Shown here piece after piece: positions 27,067 to 35,450 of a DNA stretch of 64,000 nucleotides; within the stretch, counting starts at the first letter, position 1; the number at the start of each line of letters is the position of its first letter. The notes beneath the pieces were generated by a model that was given only the letters and a program-made list of their open reading frames with translations, was not told the DNA's origin and did not search any database. Source of the stretch: Streptomyces lydicus (GTDB lineage: Bacteria; Actinomycetota; Actinomycetes; Streptomycetales; Streptomycetaceae); the NCBI RefSeq assembly GCF_000717345.1, contig NZ_JNZA01000022.1:1-64000 (forward strand), in the 5' to 3' direction. Made by a program: the position numbers and the translations under genes.

Positions 27067-27113
27067 CGATGGGCCGGGCGGAACATCCGTACGGATGACC
27101 GCCCGGCCCATCG
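27067..27113 (-). terminator. Large hairpin downstream of dxs
   Basis: CGATGGGCCGGGCGG (27067-27081) pairs perfectly with CCGCCCGGCCCATCG (27099-27113); inside the loop is a second palindrome ATCCGTACGGAT (27085-27096). It lies about 15 bases beyond the dxs stop. Confidence 0.75.
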
Positions 27114-27127
27114 CCGGCGTGCGCCGA

Positions 27128-29089
27128 TCAGTCGCGGGCGACCTCGGCCGGCTCCGCCGCGCCCTTGGTGTCGGCGGTCCCGGAGGCGTCCGCGGAGTCG
27201 TCGTACCGGCCGTCGATCTTGGCGACCAGGCCGGTCACCTGGCGGGCGATGTCCGGGGCGGTCAGCCCGATCTCCGCCATGACCTCCGCGCGCGAGGCGT
27301 GGTCGAGGAACCGCTCGGGGATGCCGAAGTCACGCAGCGGCAGGTCCACACCGGCGTCCCGCAGGGACTGCGCGACGGCCGAACCGACGCCACCCGCACG
27401 GGAGTTGTCCTCGACGGTGATCACCACGCGGTGCCGGGCGGCCAGGCCGGGCAGCGCCTCGTCGACCGGCTTGACCCAGCGCGGGTCCACGACGGTCGTC
27501 GAGATGCCCTGCTTGTCGAGGAGGCCGGCGATCTCCAGGCACATCGGGGCGAGCGCGCCGACGGAGACCAGCAGCACGTCCGGCCGCTTGACGCTCTCCG
27601 CGGGCTCGCGCAGCACGTCCATGCCGCCGACCCGGCGCACCGCCTCGACGGCCGGCCCCACCTTGCCCTTGGAGTAGCGCACGACGGTCGGCGCGTCCTT
27701 GACGTCGACGGCCTCGCGCAGCTGGGCGCGCACCTGGTCGGCGTCGCGCGGCGCGGCGATCCGCAGCCCCGGGACGACCTGCAGGAGGGACATGTCCCAC
27801 ATGCCGTTGTGCGAGGCGCCGTCGTCACCGGTCACGCCGGCCCGGTCGAGGACGAAGGTGACGCCGCACTTGTGCAGCGCGACGTCCATGAGGACCTGGT
27901 CGAAGGCGCGGTTGAGGAAGGTGGCGTAGACCGCGAAGACCGGGTGCAGACCGCCGGTGGCCAGGCCCGCGGCGGACGTCGCCGCGTGCTGCTCGGCGAT
28001 GCCGACGTCGTAGACCCGGTCCGGGAACGCCTTGGCGAACTTGCCCAGGCCCACCGGCTGCAGCATCGCGGCGGTGATCGCCACGATGTCCTCGCGCTCC
28101 TGGCCCAGCTTGACCATCTCGTCGCCGAAGACGGAGGTCCAGCTGGCGCCGCCGGCGGACACCGGAAGGCCGGTGTCCGGGTGGATGACCCCGATGCCGT
28201 GGAAGCGGTCCGCCTCGTCCTGCTCGGCCGGCTTGTAGCCGCGGCCCTTCTCGGTGAGGCAGTGCACGATGACCGGGCCGCCGAAGCGCTTGGCGCGCTG
28301 GAGCGCGGACTCCAGGGCCACCAGGTCGTGGCCGTCGATCGGGCCGACGTACTTCAGGCCCAGGTCCTCGAACATGCCCTGCGGGGCGATGAAGTCCTTC
28401 AGGCCCTTCTTGGCGCCGTGCAGCGTCTCGTAGAGGGGTTTGCCGACGACTGGGGTGCGCTCCAGGATGTCCTTGCCGCGGGCGAGGAAGCGCTCGTAGC
28501 CGTCGGTGGTGCGCAGGGTGGCGAGGTGGTTGGCCAGGCCGCCGATGGTGGGCGCGTAGGAGCGCTCGTTGTCGTTGACGACGATGACGAGCGGGCGGTC
28601 CTTGGCGACCGCGATGTTGTTCAGCGCCTCCCAGGCCATTCCGCCGGTCAGCGCGCCGTCACCGATGACGGCGACGACGTGGTCGTCCTTGCCGCGCACC
28701 TGGTTCGCCTTCGCCAGACCGTCGGCCCAGCCCAGCACCGTCGAGGCATGACTGTTCTCGATGACGTCGTGCGCCGACTCCGCCCGCGAGGGGTAGCCGG
28801 ACAGCCCGCCCTTGGCCCGCAGCCTGGAGAAGTCCTGACGGCCGGTGAGCAGCTTGTGCACGTACGACTGGTGGCCGGTGTCGAAGAGGACCCGGTCGTG
28901 GGGCGAGTCGAAGACCCGGTGCAGGGCGATGGTCAGCTCGACCACGCCGAGGTTCGGCCCGAGGTGTCCGCCGGTCTTGGAGACCGCGTCGACAAGGAAG
29001 GTACGGATCTCCCCCGCCAGCTGCTCGAGCTGCTCCGGGCCCAGACGGTCCAGATCGCGCGGTCCCCTGATGCGGGAAAGCAACGCCAC
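27128..29089 (-). CDS. dxs: 1-deoxy-D-xylulose-5-phosphate synthase
   Basis: Thiamine-diphosphate enzyme joining pyruvate and glyceraldehyde 3-phosphate, the first step of the MEP isoprenoid route; it also supplies the precursor for thiamine and pyridoxal. The 653 residues include [17 protein letters not shown], the TPP motif [16 protein letters not shown], the transketolase-like [18 protein letters not shown] with the catalytic Glu, and [18 protein letters not shown]. The C-terminal 40 residues are a charged extension. GTG 29089 has AGGAGG upstream. A -10-like TAGACT lies at 29157-29152 on the minus strand. Many streptomycetes carry two dxs genes, so this may be one of two. Confidence 0.96.
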   Translation of the reverse strand: MALLSRIRGPRDLDRLGPEQLEQLAGEIRTFLVDAVSKTGGHLGPNLGVVELTIALHRVFDSPHDRVLFDTGHQSYVHKLLTGRQDFSRLRAKGGLSGYPSRAESAHDVIENSHASTVLGWADGLAKANQVRGKDDHVVAVIGDGALTGGMAWEALNNIAVAKDRPLVIVVNDNERSYAPTIGGLANHLATLRTTDGYERFLARGKDILERTPVVGKPLYETLHGAKKGLKDFIAPQGMFEDLGLKYVGPIDGHDLVALESALQRAKRFGGPVIVHCLTEKGRGYKPAEQDEADRFHGIGVIHPDTGLPVSAGGASWTSVFGDEMVKLGQEREDIVAITAAMLQPVGLGKFAKAFPDRVYDVGIAEQHAATSAAGLATGGLHPVFAVYATFLNRAFDQVLMDVALHKCGVTFVLDRAGVTGDDGASHNGMWDMSLLQVVPGLRIAAPRDADQVRAQLREAVDVKDAPTVVRYSKGKVGPAVEAVRRVGGMDVLREPAESVKRPDVLLVSVGALAPMCLEIAGLLDKQGISTTVVDPRWVKPVDEALPGLAARHRVVITVEDNSRAGGVGSAVAQSLRDAGVDLPLRDFGIPERFLDHASRAEVMAEIGLTAPDIARQVTGLVAKIDGRYDDSADASGTADTKGAAEPAEVARD

Positions 29090-29098
29090 CCCTGCCTC

Positions 29099-29130
29099 CT
29101 TGCTGCTGTGTCGTCGAGCTTGCTGCTGTG
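29099..29130. repeat. Direct repeat in the dxs leader
   Basis: CTTGCTGCTGTG occurs at 29099-29110 and 29119-29130, each followed by a TCGAG-ending segment, giving a 20-base period between the predicted -10 and the start codon of dxs. Confidence 0.6.
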
Positions 29131-29198
29131 ATCGAGCCTGCCGATCAGATGAGTCTAATGTTGCGTCCGCTGCGGCGACGCCCGGGCCTTGCGATGTA

Positions 29199-29214
29199 TG
29201 TCACTCGGGTGACA
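29199..29214. promoter_or_regulatory. Perfect inverted repeat upstream of the dxs promoter
   Basis: TGTCAC-TCGG-GTGACA is a perfect 6+6 inverted repeat, about 45 bases upstream of the putative -10 (29157-29152) of dxs. The position suits a transcription factor site; the binder is unknown. Confidence 0.55.
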
Positions 29215-29254
29215 GCGGCTTTCGGCCGCCCGCGCCCCGGCCGCACACACGGAC

Positions 29255-29284
29255 GGCCCCCACCGGATCGAGCCGGTGGGGGCC
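29255..29284 (-). terminator. Terminator hairpin downstream of xylFGH
   Basis: GGCCCCCACCGG (29255-29266) pairs perfectly with CCGGTGGGGGCC (29273-29284) across ATCGAG. It lies beyond the tandem repeats that follow xylH. Confidence 0.7.
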
Positions 29285-29353
29285 GGTGCCGTCGGACGGG
29301 CTACGGGCGCGGGTCAGGCGCGCCCGGGGGCCGGGATGTCAGGTCGTCCGTCG

Positions 29354-29488
29354 GCGCTGCCGCAGTCGCACGACAGCCTGCGGTCAGGTGCGCCCCATGG
29401 CGCTGCCGCAGCCGAACGACAGCCTGCGGTCAGGTGCGCCTCATGGCGCTGCCGCAGTCGCACGACAGCCTGCGGTCAGGTGCGCCCA
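29354..29488. repeat. Three tandem 46-base repeats overlapping the 3' end of xylH
   Basis: Copies begin at 29354, 29400 and 29446, a 46-base period, and differ at only a few positions; the third is cut at about 29488. Each contains GCTGCCGCAG and AGCCTGCGGTCAGG, which can fold into a hairpin (CCGCA with TGCGG, and GTCG with CGAC inside). The xylH stop (TCA on this strand, 29476-29478) lies in the third copy, so each unit repeats the last few xylH bases. Confidence 0.9.
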
Positions 29489-30801
29489 GCAGTTTTCTGG
29501 GTGCGCCGCGACACGGAGTCGATCACGACGGCGGCGAGCAGCACCGCGCCCGTGATCATGTACTGGATCTCGCTGGCCATACCGAGCAGGTTGAGGCCCT
29601 GCTGGATGGACTGGATGACCAGCATGCCCAGCAGCGCGGACCAGATCTTGCCGCGGCCGCCGAAGAGGCTGGTGCCGCCGATGACGGCCGCCGCGATGAC
29701 GTTCATCAGGGTGTTGCCGGAACCGAGGTTCTTGGTGGCGCCACCGGAGAGGCTGGCGATGAACAGTCCGCCGAAGGCGGCGAGCATGCCGGAGATCGCG
29801 AACACGCTGATCCGGATCTTGTTCACGTTGATGCCGGCCCGGCGGGCCGCCTCGGCGTTGCCGCCGACCGCGAAGATCTGCCGGCCGTAGGAGGTACGGC
29901 GGACCACGAAATCGGCGATGACCAGCACCGCGAGGAACAGGACCAGCGCCAGCGGCAGGCCGCGGGCACCTTCCGGCTCGTTCAGGACGTAGGCGACCAC
30001 GAAGGAGAGCACCGCGACCACACCGGTGCGCAGCAGGATCTCGCTCATCGGCCGGGAGGGCAGCGCGGCGGTCTTGCGGCGCTTGCTGTCCAGCAGCTGG
30101 GAGGCGGCGTACGCGAGCACCGCGACCAGCGCGAGGCCGTACGCGGCGGCCTTGTCCTCGAAGTAGTAGCCGGTGAGGTTCTCCACCACGCTGCCGCTGG
30201 GCGTGTTGATGGAGCCTTCCTTGCCCATCATCCAGATCTGCAGACCGCTCCAGCCGAGGAAACCGGCCAGGGTGACGACGAAGGCCGGCACACCGATCTT
30301 GGCGAAAAAGAATCCGTGCAGGGCGCCGATGGCCACGCCCGCCACGACGGCGATCAGGACCGCGAGCCAGTCGTTGACGCCGTGGGTGACGCTGAGCACG
30401 GCCCAGACGGCCGCGCCGACGCCCGCGACGGAACCGACGGAGAGGTCGATCTCGCCGAGCAGCAGTACGAACACGATGCCGACGGCCATGATGCCGAGGC
30501 CCGAGGTGTAGACACCGATGTTCGCGAGGCTGTCCGCGGACAGGAAGCTGCTGTTCTTGAGCTGGAAGACGACCGCGATGACGATCAGGCCGATGACGAC
30601 CGGCAGCGAGCCGAGCTCACCGCCGCGCACCCGGCGCTTGAAGTCGTTGAGGTAGCCGGCGAAGCCCTGCTCGCGGACGAGCAGCCGGGGGTCGACGGCG
30701 GCCGGCTGGGTGGCGTCGGCGGCGGGCTGAGGGGCGTCGGCGGCGGCCCCTTCGGCCGCTGCGGTCTCCTCGTCGGCGGGCTGCTTGGTGAGGTCACTCA
30801 C
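29476..30801 (-). CDS. xylH: Xylose-type sugar ABC transporter permease
   Basis: A 441-residue permease of the ribose/xylose (CUT2) class with about ten hydrophobic helices. The cytoplasmic N-terminal 45 residues are Ala/Pro-rich. Family motifs include GEIDLSVGSVAGVGAAVWAV after helix 3 and the EAA-type loop FAVGGNAEAARRAGINVNKI; the helix IAAAVIGGTSLFGGRGKIWSALLG is characteristic of XylH/RbsC. GTG 30801 overlaps the xylG stop by four bases. Its stop codon lies inside the third 46-base repeat. With xylG and xylF it should import D-xylose; the assignment rests on similarity and on the neighbouring rok7B7 gene. Confidence 0.9.
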   Translation of the reverse strand: MSDLTKQPADEETAAAEGAAADAPQPAADATQPAAVDPRLLVREQGFAGYLNDFKRRVRGGELGSLPVVIGLIVIAVVFQLKNSSFLSADSLANIGVYTSGLGIMAVGIVFVLLLGEIDLSVGSVAGVGAAVWAVLSVTHGVNDWLAVLIAVVAGVAIGALHGFFFAKIGVPAFVVTLAGFLGWSGLQIWMMGKEGSINTPSGSVVENLTGYYFEDKAAAYGLALVAVLAYAASQLLDSKRRKTAALPSRPMSEILLRTGVVAVLSFVVAYVLNEPEGARGLPLALVLFLAVLVIADFVVRRTSYGRQIFAVGGNAEAARRAGINVNKIRISVFAISGMLAAFGGLFIASLSGGATKNLGSGNTLMNVIAAAVIGGTSLFGGRGKIWSALLGMLVIQSIQQGLNLLGMASEIQYMITGAVLLAAVVIDSVSRRTQKTAGRT

Positions 30802-31589
30802 GCGCCGACCTCCTTCTTCACCTGGTCCGTGCGCGCCTTGCGGCGGGTCACGGCGTTGTCCGAGGCGCCGGTGATCGCGGCGATGATCTCTTCGTGGGAG
30901 GTGCCCTCGACGTCGAAGACACCGTTGTTGCGGCCCAGCCGCAGCACCGCGACCCGGTCCGCGACGGCCTGCACATCGGCCATGTTGTGGCTGATGAGGA
31001 TGACGCCCAGGCCGCGCTCCCGCAGCCGCTCGACCAGGTCGAGGACCTGCGCGGTCTGCTCGACGCCGAGGGCGGCGGTGGGCTCGTCGAGGATGACGAC
31101 CTTCGGGTCACCGATCAGCGCGCGGGCGATGGCCACCACCTGGCGCTGGCCTCCGGAGAGCGCGGCGACCGGGATCCGGACGCTGGGGATGCGGATGGAC
31201 AGCGTGTCCAGCAGCTCCTTGGCGCGCTTCTCCATGGCGATCTCGTCCAGGACACCGACGGTGCGGGTCTCGTTGCCGAGGAAGAGGTTGGCAACCACGT
31301 CGAGGTTGTCGCACAGCGCGAGGTCCTGGTAGACGGTGGCGACGCCGAGCTGCTGGGCGTCGTGCGGCTTGTTGATGTGGACCGCCTCGCCCTCCCACTC
31401 GAGGGTGCCGTCGTCGACCGGGTGGACGCCCGAGATGGTCTTGACCAGGGTGGACTTGCCGGCGCCGTTGTCGCCCACGAGGGCGACCACCTCACCGGGG
31501 TGGATCTCCAGGGTGACGTCCGTGAGTGCTTGGACGGCGCCGAACCGCTTGGAGACTCCGCGCAACGCCAGCACAGGCGTAGCGGACAC
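30798..31589 (-). CDS. xylG: Xylose-type sugar ABC transporter ATP-binding protein
   Basis: A 263-residue ATPase that powers sugar import. Walker A is GDNGAGKST, the signature LSGGQRQVV, Walker B VVILDEPTAALG and the switch histidine ISHNMAD. It has one ATPase domain, whereas many CUT2 systems use a fused double ATPase; the single-domain form is typical of the FrcA/XylG-like actinobacterial group. Start choice: AAGGAG at 31599-31604 is nine bases from GTG 31589; the longer reading from 31616 would place this ribosome site inside the gene. It lies 172 bases downstream of xylF, across a very GC-rich stretch that may cut expression relative to the binding protein. Confidence 0.92.
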   Translation of the reverse strand: MSATPVLALRGVSKRFGAVQALTDVTLEIHPGEVVALVGDNGAGKSTLVKTISGVHPVDDGTLEWEGEAVHINKPHDAQQLGVATVYQDLALCDNLDVVANLFLGNETRTVGVLDEIAMEKRAKELLDTLSIRIPSVRIPVAALSGGQRQVVAIARALIGDPKVVILDEPTAALGVEQTAQVLDLVERLRERGLGVILISHNMADVQAVADRVAVLRLGRNNGVFDVEGTSHEEIIAAITGASDNAVTRRKARTDQVKKEVGA

Positions 31590-31761
31590 GTGAATCATCT
31601 CCTTCGCCGCCGTCACAACGGCGGGGATGGTGGTGCGAAGAGCGGGGGCTCTGCGAAGTGGGGTGGCCGGGCGGCCCGCGCCCGGGACGGGGCGGCGCGG
31701 GCCGCGGCCGGAAGGGGCCGGGGGGCCGGGGGCCGGCGGCGGGGAGCCGGCGGCCGGGGCC

Positions 31762-32856
31762 TTACTTGATGCCGGCCGCCTCGCATGCCTTCTTGACGTC
31801 GCCGGTGCAGATCTGGCTCGCCGTGTAGACCTTGTCCTTGATGATCGTGGAGGCGATGTTGTCCTTGGTCACGATCTGCGCGTCGTAGAGCTTCGCGGGG
31901 ATGCCCTTGACCTCGCCGCTGAGGCTGTCGACCTTGGTGGACGTCAGGGAGTCGATCTTCTCGCCCTTGAGCAGCTTGACCGCGATCTCGGCGGTGGAGT
32001 CGGCCTGCGGCTTGATCTGCTTGTAGATCGTGAACGCCTGCTCGCCCTTGAGGAGGCGCTGCAGGCCCGCCAGCTCGGCGTCCTGGCCGCCGACCGGGAC
32101 CTTGACGCCCTTCTGCTTGAGGGCGGTGATGATGCCGCCGGCCATGCCGTCGTTGCCGGAGTAGACGCCCTGGAAGCCGTCCTTGCCGAGCGAGTCGAGG
32201 GCCGCGCCCATCTTGCGGTTGGCCTCGTCCGAGGACCAGTCCGGGATGTCCTGCTCGTACGCGATCTTCTTGACCTGCTTGTCGAGGACGCTGTGGGCGC
32301 CCTTCTTGAAGAACGGCATGTTCGGGTCGGTCGGCGAGCCGTTGATCATGACGACCTTGCTGTCCTTGGCCTTGTCGCCGAGCGCCTTGACCAGCGCCTG
32401 GCCCTGCAGGCGGCCGATCTTCTCGTTGTCGTAGGAGACATAGGCCGAAATATTGCCCTCGGCCAGTCGGTCGTAGGCGATGACCTTGACGCCCTTCTTG
32501 GCGGCCTGGTTCACCCACGACTTGGTCGCCTTGAAGTCGACCGCGTCCAGAATGATCACCTTCACGCCCTGGGTGATCAGCGCGTCGAACTGCTTCTTCT
32601 GGGTCTCGGTCTCCTGCGCCGCGTTGTTGTACTTGACCGTGCAGTCGCTGCACAGCTGCTTGATCTTCGCCTCCATCAGCGGACGGTCGAAGGTCTCGTA
32701 ACGCGTGGTCTTGTTCTCCGGCAGGAGCAGGCCGATGGTCTTGTTGTCGCCACCGCCGGCCTTCGCTCCGTCGCCGGCCTTGCCGCAGGCGGCCACGGAG
32801 AGCGCCATCGAGACAGCAGCGGTGCCTATGACGACGCGACGCGTCCAAACGTTCAT
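31762..32856 (-). CDS. xylF: Xylose-type sugar-binding lipoprotein
   Basis: A 364-residue periplasmic-binding-protein-type lipoprotein. The signal sequence ends in the lipobox SVAACGKA. Mature motifs match XylF/RbsB proteins: TIGLLLPENKTTRYE, ALITQGVKVIILDAVD, VIAYDRLAEGNISAYVSYDN, VVMINGSPTDPN and PVGGQDAELAGLQRLLKGEQ. In S. coelicolor the homologous gene heads xylFGH and is controlled by Rok7B7, encoded divergently upstream in many species but on the same strand here. The 140 bases before it hold a palindromic site. GGGAGG read on the minus strand precedes ATG 32856. Confidence 0.92.
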   Translation of the reverse strand: MNVWTRRVVIGTAAVSMALSVAACGKAGDGAKAGGGDNKTIGLLLPENKTTRYETFDRPLMEAKIKQLCSDCTVKYNNAAQETETQKKQFDALITQGVKVIILDAVDFKATKSWVNQAAKKGVKVIAYDRLAEGNISAYVSYDNEKIGRLQGQALVKALGDKAKDSKVVMINGSPTDPNMPFFKKGAHSVLDKQVKKIAYEQDIPDWSSDEANRKMGAALDSLGKDGFQGVYSGNDGMAGGIITALKQKGVKVPVGGQDAELAGLQRLLKGEQAFTIYKQIKPQADSTAEIAVKLLKGEKIDSLTSTKVDSLSGEVKGIPAKLYDAQIVTKDNIASTIIKDKVYTASQICTGDVKKACEAAGIK

Positions 32857-32931
32857 TGGGGTTGCCTCCCTGACGAGGCCGCGTCGTTGCGGCCGAGGTG
32901 GCTGGAAGTCAACTCGGCCGCCAGCCGACCG

Positions 32932-32950
32932 TCAAGGAGTAAATCCTTAA
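32932..32950. promoter_or_regulatory. Near-palindrome upstream of xylF, candidate ROK operator
   Basis: TCAAGGA-GTAAA-TCCTTAA is a 19-base inverted repeat with one mismatched pair, 76 bases before the xylF start and just after the rok7B7 gene. An A/T-rich repeat of this size fits a ROK-family repressor, but no binding site consensus was checked. Confidence 0.5.
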
Positions 32951-32996
32951 CGAGATGACAACGGTGCCATGCGTTAGCTGCGTGAACGCAGCGCGC

Positions 32997-34196
32997 TCAT
33001 GCCGGGGTGGGTGCGTCCACGCCCTGTACGCCGCCGAGCAGGGTCGAATCGCCCATCTCGCTCAGCACCAGCGCCAGCGCGCCCAGCACCTCGGCCCGGC
33101 CGCCGAGCGTGCCGGTGACGATGCCCAACTGCCGTGCCGCGCTGGGGATCGCGTACCGCGACACCGACTCCCGGATCGGCGCGAGCACCAGCTCCCCGGC
33201 ATCGGCGAGATCCCCGCCGAGCACCACTCGGCTGGGATTGAGCAGATTGCACAGATTCGCCACACCGCTACCGATATGACGTCCTACGTCCGCGATCACT
33301 CGCCGGCACCCCGGGTCCCCCTCACGGGCCAGCTGGACCACCCGCGCCATGGTCAGGTCCTGGCCGTGACTCGGCTGGAGCAGCGGCAGGACGTACCGGG
33401 CCGCGGTGAAGGTCTCCAGGCAGCCGCGGTTCCCGCAGCGGCACACCGGGCCGGACTCGTCCAGCGTGATGTGCCCGATCTCGCCCGCGGTGCCGCCCGG
33501 TCCGCGGTAGATCTGCCCGCTGATCACCAGGCCGGCGCCGACACCGCTGGCGACCTTGATGTACGCCAGGTCGGCGGCCCCGCGGCCGCCGCCCCACACC
33601 AGCTCGCCGAGCGCGCCGAGGTTGGCGTCGTTGTCGACGTGGACCGGCACCCCGAGGCGCCCGGACAGCTCCTCGCCGGGGTTCGTCCCCGACCAGCCCG
33701 GCAGGATCGCGGTCGAGCCCAGCGTCCCGGATTCCACATCGATGGGTCCCGGCACGCCCAGGCCGACGCCGATGACCTTGCCCGGACCGATGCCGATCGC
33801 CTCGATCAGCCGGTTGACCAGCACTTCCGCCCGGTCGAAGCCCTCGGCGGCCGAGGCGTCCACATCGATCGGCTCGGCCTCCTCGGCGAGCACCTGGTGG
33901 GCGAGGTTGCCGACCGCCACCCGCAGGTGGGAGTGGCCGAAATCGACGCCCACGACGATCCCCGCGTCACCGGAGAGCGACACGCTGCGCGCCCGCCGTC
34001 CGCCGGCCGAGGTCGGGGTGACCTCAACGGTCCCGCCGTCCTTCAGTTCGCGAACGATATTGGAGACGGTGGCCGCGGACAGCCCCGTGCTCCGGGCGAT
34101 CTCCGCCTGTGTGAGTGAGCCCGCCATACGCACCGCGCGCACGACCCGCTCCAGATTGGCCCGGTGCAGCGAGGACTGCGAGCCCGGAGTCTCCAT
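32997..34196 (-). CDS. rok7B7: ROK family transcriptional regulator Rok7B7
   Basis: A 399-residue ROK repressor with an N-terminal winged helix-turn-helix (SLTQAEIARSTGLSAATVSNIVREL) followed by a sugar-kinase-like domain. ATP-site remnants GIVVGVDFGHSHLRVAVG and IGVGLGVPGPIDV are visible, and the zinc site is intact: GEIGHITLDESG and CRCGNRGCLETF supply the His and Cys ligands. In S. coelicolor Rok7B7 affects xylose transport, carbon catabolite repression and antibiotic production, and lies between xylFGH and ngcEFG as here. The start is ATG 34196; GTG 34208 is possible. The inducing sugar is unknown from sequence. Confidence 0.92.
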   Translation of the reverse strand: METPGSQSSLHRANLERVVRAVRMAGSLTQAEIARSTGLSAATVSNIVRELKDGGTVEVTPTSAGGRRARSVSLSGDAGIVVGVDFGHSHLRVAVGNLAHQVLAEEAEPIDVDASAAEGFDRAEVLVNRLIEAIGIGPGKVIGVGLGVPGPIDVESGTLGSTAILPGWSGTNPGEELSGRLGVPVHVDNDANLGALGELVWGGGRGAADLAYIKVASGVGAGLVISGQIYRGPGGTAGEIGHITLDESGPVCRCGNRGCLETFTAARYVLPLLQPSHGQDLTMARVVQLAREGDPGCRRVIADVGRHIGSGVANLCNLLNPSRVVLGGDLADAGELVLAPIRESVSRYAIPSAARQLGIVTGTLGGRAEVLGALALVLSEMGDSTLLGGVQGVDAPTPA

Positions 34197-34227
34197 CGAC
34201 TCATCCACTCCCGTCTGGGGCCCGGGG

Positions 34228-34254
34228 CACCTCCCAGCAGCGGCTGGGGGAGGT
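34228..34254. repeat. Streptomyces-type dispersed stem-loop upstream of rok7B7
   Basis: CACCTCCCAGC facing CTGGGGGAGGT forms a stem around CAGCGG. Elements of this shape recur through Streptomyces intergenic regions; it lies in the rok7B7 leader. Confidence 0.5.
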
Positions 34255-34398
34255 ACCACGACCGCCCACCGGCCGCACCCACGCCTTCGGGGGGCGGCCC
34301 TCGATTCAACATGTGAACTCTAAGCAGAACGCCAGCCGGGAAGTCTCGTCAAGGCGTTGAGCCCCCATGATCGGATCGGCCGGTGGGGAAACCGGGAC

Positions 34399-34428
34399 GG
34401 GTCGGCTCCGTCACCGCGGAGCCGACCC
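34399..34428 (-). terminator. Terminator of the ngcEFG operon
   Basis: GGGTCGGCTCCG (34399-34410) pairs perfectly with CGGAGCCGACCC (34417-34428) across TCACCG, about 80 bases beyond the ngcG stop. Confidence 0.75.
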
Positions 34429-34508
34429 GGGGGACGCGTGGAACGCGCCCGGAGGAAGGTGCCGGGGCGGCGCGGGACGACCGGCGCCCCGTGCCGGCGG
34501 TCCCGGCC

Positions 34509-35438
34509 CTACTTGATCGCGCCGGCCGTCAGTCCCGCCTGCACCTGCCGCTGGAAGATGAAGTACACGATCAGCACCGGCAGCATCGCGATCATCATGC
34601 CGGCCATCAGCCCGCCCCAGTCGCCCTCGTAGCCCTGCTGGAGCGCGATGTTGGCCAGGCCCTGGGTCAACACGTACTTGTCCTCGTCCTGGTTGAGGAC
34701 CATCGGGAGCAGGTACTGGTTCCACTGCCCCAGGAAGTTGAAGATGCCGACGCTGATCAGGCCGGGCTTGGCCATCGGCAGCATCACCTGGAAGAACGTC
34801 CTGGCGTGCGAGGCACCGTCGATCATCGCCGCCTCCGCCACCGAGCTCGGCAGGGTGCGGAAGAAGGAGGTCATGAAGAAGACGGTGAACGGCAGCGAAT
34901 AGGCGATGTAGACCGCGATCAGGCCCTGGTACGTGGCGAGCAGCGGAATGCCGGGGAAGTCCCGCATCACGAAGAACAGCGGGATGACCAGCATGAAGAC
35001 CGGGAAGGACATGCCGGCGACGAACAGGTAGTAGATGAAGCGGTTTCCGGGGAAGGTGAACCGCGCCAGTACGTAACCCGCCATGGAGCCGAGCACCATC
35101 GTGCCGGTGACCGAACCACCCACCACGATCAGGGTGTTGAGGAACATCTTGCCGATGTTCGCCTTGTCCCAGGCATTGACCCAGTTCTCGAAGTGCAGCT
35201 TGTCCGGCAGCGACCAGGGCGTGGTGAGAATGTCGCCGCTGCTCTTGAACGAGCTCCACAGCACCCACAGCAGCGGCATGCCCACCATCAGCGCCCACAC
35301 GACCAGCATGCCGTGCGAGAAGACATTGAGTACGCCGCCCTCGGCGCGCCCGCGGGACGTCCCGGCGTTCTTCCGGCCGGCGGAGGGCTGCCCGCCGGCC
35401 GCCGGCAGCTTCTCCACCGGGTTGGTTTGTGTCGTCAT
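34509..35438 (-). CDS. ngcG: Sugar ABC transporter permease NgcG-like
   Basis: A 309-residue MalG-type permease with six hydrophobic helices after a charged 35-residue N-terminus. The cytoplasmic EAA loop, which docks the ATPase, reads SSVAEAAMIDGASHARTFFQ then VMLPMAKPG. It is the last gene of the three-gene operon. There is no ATPase gene in the operon, as in S. coelicolor, where a shared MsiK-type ATPase serves several sugar importers. Assignment to NgcG follows from its place beside rok7B7 and from memory of that locus; the substrate would be N-acetylglucosamine or chitobiose. Confidence 0.87.
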   Translation of the reverse strand: MTTQTNPVEKLPAAGGQPSAGRKNAGTSRGRAEGGVLNVFSHGMLVVWALMVGMPLLWVLWSSFKSSGDILTTPWSLPDKLHFENWVNAWDKANIGKMFLNTLIVVGGSVTGTMVLGSMAGYVLARFTFPGNRFIYYLFVAGMSFPVFMLVIPLFFVMRDFPGIPLLATYQGLIAVYIAYSLPFTVFFMTSFFRTLPSSVAEAAMIDGASHARTFFQVMLPMAKPGLISVGIFNFLGQWNQYLLPMVLNQDEDKYVLTQGLANIALQQGYEGDWGGLMAGMMIAMLPVLIVYFIFQRQVQAGLTAGAIK

Positions 35439-35450
35439 GCGCCCCTGCCC

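Larger units (their letters stand above)
34197..34508. other. Intergenic region between ngcG and rok7B7
   Basis: These 312 bases hold a dispersed-type stem-loop, an AT-richer patch around 34300-34340 that probably contains the rok7B7 promoter, and the ngc operon terminator. No gene is seen. Confidence 0.6.

Noticed and set aside
27032..29131. 699-residue plus-strand frame
   Set aside because: Antisense shadow of dxs, which is certain from its motifs.
29354..29488. Possible CRISPR array (regular 46-base period)
   Set aside because: The units are contiguous with no variable spacers and overlap a coding end, so this is a plain tandem duplication.
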